A DNA stretch of 22,874 nt, from the NCBI GenBank assembly GCA_002494135.1, contig DLBG01000121.1:1-22874 (forward strand). Direction: 5' to 3'. Source of the DNA: Lachnospiraceae bacterium UBA7027 (lineage in GTDB: Bacteria; Bacillota; Clostridia; Lachnospirales; Lachnospiraceae). Shown piece by piece: positions 20,489-22,874 of the stretch. Position 1 is the first letter of the stretch. Each line of letters opens with the position of its first letter. The notes under the pieces are model-generated. The model ran no database searches and had not been told where the DNA came from. It saw only the letters and a list, made by a program, of their open reading frames with translations. The position numbers and the translations under genes were made by a program.

Positions 20489-22874
20489 ATATCATAATGA
20501 AACTAACTTTGCAGCATTTAAAATCCAATCTCAAAAGAACCATTGTCACAATATTCGGAATCGTTGCATCAACCGCTCTTATTACAGCAATGTTAACCGG
20601 TGTTTATTCGGCATTTATGTTCACGGGCGAGGTTACGCTTTATGCCGAGGGAAAATATCATGCCAATTTTAAAAATCTGACCGAGGAGGATTACAATAAA
20701 CTAAAAAAAGATTCACTGCTTGAATTTGTCGGAGTCTGTGATACCGACAATGAGAAAACAGGTTTTTATATTGACGCCGGCTCCGAAAAAAGATTCCGAA
20801 CCGGAAATATTTATCACGGAAATTCCGATAATCTTTCCCAGATGGTAACCTGCGAATATGAGGGACGACTGCCGGAAAATGCAGGTGAGATTGCCGTCGA
20901 GGAAGAATTTTTAAAAGTCAACCGTCTCGATGTACATCCCGGCGATACTTTTTCTTTTCATCAGGGATACCGCTACGGTTACGAAGGCGATGAACTTGTA
21001 TACTATGCAGGCAATTACAAATCAGCCGAAGAATTCTGTGTCTTAAGTGATGAAACATGCACTGTCACAGCGATTCTTCATCATAACGAACCCACAAAAT
21101 CCTTTGACATTTTACGCGGAACGGACGGATTTCCCGAAAAAAACCAGGTCTATATTACACTGAAAAACCCCGACAGAAACTCGGTAAATACCTTAAGAGA
21201 CATCGCCGCTTCCTGTGGTCTTTCCCTGAATGAAATCAATACGGAATACCTGATGACTTTATTCGTCAAAAACATCCCTTCCAATCCGGTAAACTCAATC
21301 TACAAGCTTTTGGCAACTGCGCTTGTAATCATCATCATCGCTTCTTCGATTATGATTTACAACGCTTTTGCAATGTCTCTTACAGAGCGAATGAAATATC
21401 TCGGAATGCTCTCAAGCGTCGGTGCAACCGGACGGCAGAAAAAAGCAAGCGTATATTACGAAGGTTTCCTTCTCGGAATCATAGGCATTCCTCTCGGCTA
21501 TTTATTCGGAATACTCGGCTGTGCGGTCACACTGCATTTTACGGGATCTCTAATTCTGAATTCCAAAATGCTTTACGGAATCAACACTTCCGTGATGGGA
21601 CACATCCCCGTAAAAACCCATCCCGTCATCGTTCTTGCCGTGCTTTTCTTTTCTGTACTGACCATTTTTATTTCTTCCTTTATCCCTGCCTTAAAGGCAA
21701 GCCGTATCACGGCAATCGAAGCAATCCGGCAAAGCAGTACCGTCAGGCTTCGCGCGTGGAAACTGAAAGTTCTTCCCTTTGTAAAACTAATCTTCGGATA
21801 CGAAGGCGAACTGGCTTCCAAGAATATAAAAAGAAACGGGGCAAAGGGCGTGGTAATAACCGCTTCCATGGCTGTTTCGATTATTTTATTAATCAGTGTT
21901 ATGTATCTGGTGGAACTGTTTCATAAAGAAAACGCTTATGAAATCGAAATCCCTTTCCAGGTCTTCGCTTCCGCGTCTCTTAACGAACGCGAAAAGTTAA
22001 AAGAGGATATTTTAAAAATCGAAGGTGTGGAAAAGGTGTTTGTCGCAGAAATGATTACCTATAATTTCAATCCGAAGGATGAAAACGGAAACGATCGTGA
22101 AATCCCCGATACCGCAATCAGAAACCCGGAATTTCTGACCAGAGACTACCGGCATCTTTTTGACAAAACATACGATATCTGGGTGATTCCTCTCGAGGAT
22201 GAGGATTTTATAAAGATTTGCAAGAAAAACGGCATTGATCATACAAAATATTTCGGCGACGAGCTTCACGGTCTTTTGCTGAACAATTACACGCATAAAC
22301 CTTCAAGAAAAGATGTCTTTAATGACAAAATTCTGGGTCAGAAACTCTTTTATGATAAAGCCGTGGGCAATCCGCCCGGAGTCATAATTTCGGATTTTGT
22401 AAGCTGGGACAAAAGCATTGAAGAATACAGACTTTCCCCCAAAGGAAGCATTTCGGTTTACGTACCTTCCTCAATCATGGACCGAGAATACGTTAAAAAT
22501 GTGGATGAAAAAGACCTTACCTGTGTATACGGAATCAAATGTAAAAATCATGAAGAGGTGCATTCGAAAATATCGGATCTTCTGACTTACGACGGCTATA
22601 CCAATACCTACTCTTCCGATATCGAAGACAGTCTTATCATAATGAAAACCCTGATGACACTGATAAAGACCGTAATGTACGGCTTTATAGTCCTTATTTC
22701 ACTGATCGTAATTGCAAATATCGTAAACACGATCACGACGGGAGTTCATTTAAGACGAAAAGAATTTGCTATGTTTAAATCAATCGGAATGACTAATTTC
22801 TGTTTTAAGAAAATGCTTTTCCTCGAGACTTTCCTGTACGGATTAAGAGCGCTTTTATTCGGTCTTCCGATTTC
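20485..22874 (+). CDS. FtsX-family ABC transporter permease with two extracellular domains, 3' end cut off
   Basis: About 796 codons are visible and the frame is open at the right edge. One membrane segment lies at about residues 18-42, then an extracellular domain of about 220 residues (about 50-270). Three membrane segments follow in an FtsX block (about 275-410), with SLTERMKYLGMLSSVGATGRQKK and GFLLGIIGIPLGYLFG. The pattern then repeats: membrane segment about 455-477, a second extracellular domain of about 240 residues, and the beginning of a second FtsX block with RRKEFAMFKSIGMT. The two halves look like an internal duplication. BceB proteins instead have a single large domain, so this is a related but different architecture. 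The substrate cannot be read from sequence; roles in antimicrobial peptide response, export or cell-wall control are possible. Confidence 0.9.
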   Translation, partial: MNIIMKLTLQHLKSNLKRTIVTIFGIVASTALITAMLTGVYSAFMFTGEVTLYAEGKYHANFKNLTEEDYNKLKKDSLLEFVGVCDTDNEKTGFYIDAGSEKRFRTGNIYHGNSDNLSQMVTCEYEGRLPENAGEIAVEEEFLKVNRLDVHPGDTFSFHQGYRYGYEGDELVYYAGNYKSAEEFCVLSDETCTVTAILHHNEPTKSFDILRGTDGFPEKNQVYITLKNPDRNSVNTLRDIAASCGLSLNEINTEYLMTLFVKNIPSNPVNSIYKLLATALVIIIIASSIMIYNAFAMSLTERMKYLGMLSSVGATGRQKKASVYYEGFLLGIIGIPLGYLFGILGCAVTLHFTGSLILNSKMLYGINTSVMGHIPVKTHPVIVLAVLFFSVLTIFISSFIPALKASRITAIEAIRQSSTVRLRAWKLKVLPFVKLIFGYEGELASKNIKRNGAKGVVITASMAVSIILLISVMYLVELFHKENAYEIEIPFQVFASASLNEREKLKEDILKIEGVEKVFVAEMITYNFNPKDENGNDREIPDTAIRNPEFLTRDYRHLFDKTYDIWVIPLEDEDFIKICKKNGIDHTKYFGDELHGLLLNNYTHKPSRKDVFNDKILGQKLFYDKAVGNPPGVIISDFVSWDKSIEEYRLSPKGSISVYVPSSIMDREYVKNVDEKDLTCVYGIKCKNHEEVHSKISDLLTYDGYTNTYSSDIEDSLIIMKTLMTLIKTVMYGFIVLISLIVIANIVNTITTGVHLRRKEFAMFKSIGMTNFCFKKMLFLETFLYGLRALLFGLPI

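Noticed and set aside
20485..22874. Calling the permease BceB
   Set aside because: BceB has one large extracellular domain and about ten membrane segments; this protein has two such domains in a duplicated layout.
1..22874. CRISPR arrays, tRNA or rRNA genes, insertion sequences, phage or attachment sites
   Set aside because: No regularly spaced repeats, cloverleaf sequences, transposase or integrase frames were seen on either strand.

Overview
The window is almost entirely an anaerobic (cobalt-early) cobalamin biosynthesis and corrinoid-uptake operon on the minus strand. It runs right to left from a promoter near 19630 to beyond the left edge. A divergent, unrelated-looking ABC transporter operon on the plus strand runs off the right edge. 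Moderate base composition, Gram-positive type lipoproteins, CbiG/CbiD/CbiK (anaerobic pathway) enzymes, a transcription-terminating cobalamin riboswitch and an FtsX-family exporter suggest an anaerobic Bacillota of class Clostridia, probably Lachnospiraceae-like. The taxonomic placement is inference.

Minus-strand order of transcription: promoter (19631-19659), cobalamin riboswitch (19433-19606), antiterminator/terminator (19271-19402), lipoprotein CbiK chelatase, corrinoid/iron-complex type substrate-binding lipoprotein, FecCD/BtuC permease, ABC ATPase fused to cobyric acid synthase (CbiP), CobT, CobU, CobS, CobC, CbiB, CobD, CbiC, CbiD, CbiF, CbiG, CbiH, a CbiJ-CbiE-CbiT triple fusion, and CbiA cut by the window edge. 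Spacing is tight throughout: most junctions overlap or lie within about 40 nt and the widest gap is 62 nt. The whole stretch therefore looks like one riboswitch-controlled transcript. It combines uptake (three genes), ring modification (CbiA, C, D, E, F, G, H, J, T), aminopropanol-arm attachment (CobD, CbiB), side-chain amidation (CbiP) and nucleotide-loop assembly (CobU, CobS, CobT, CobC). CbiL (C20 methylation), a corrinoid adenosyltransferase and the uroporphyrinogen/precorrin-2 genes are not in the window.

The most unusual part is the promoter-proximal end. The cobaltochelatase is a predicted lipoprotein with a helical spacer and a C-terminal beta domain. It is followed by a substrate-binding lipoprotein carrying its own N-terminal beta domain that may be related. 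The importer's ATPase is welded to CbiP. Together these suggest an extracytoplasmic chelation or corrinoid-handling step coupled to import.

On the plus strand, a MacB/LolD-type ATPase and an FtsX-family permease with two large extracellular domains form an operon. Upstream lie two tandem TNACA-N4-TGTAA-like boxes, 22 bp apart and 11 bp from a TATGAT -10. This arrangement suggests control by an OmpR-family, BceR-like response regulator encoded elsewhere. No tRNA, rRNA, CRISPR, insertion sequence or phage feature was seen.
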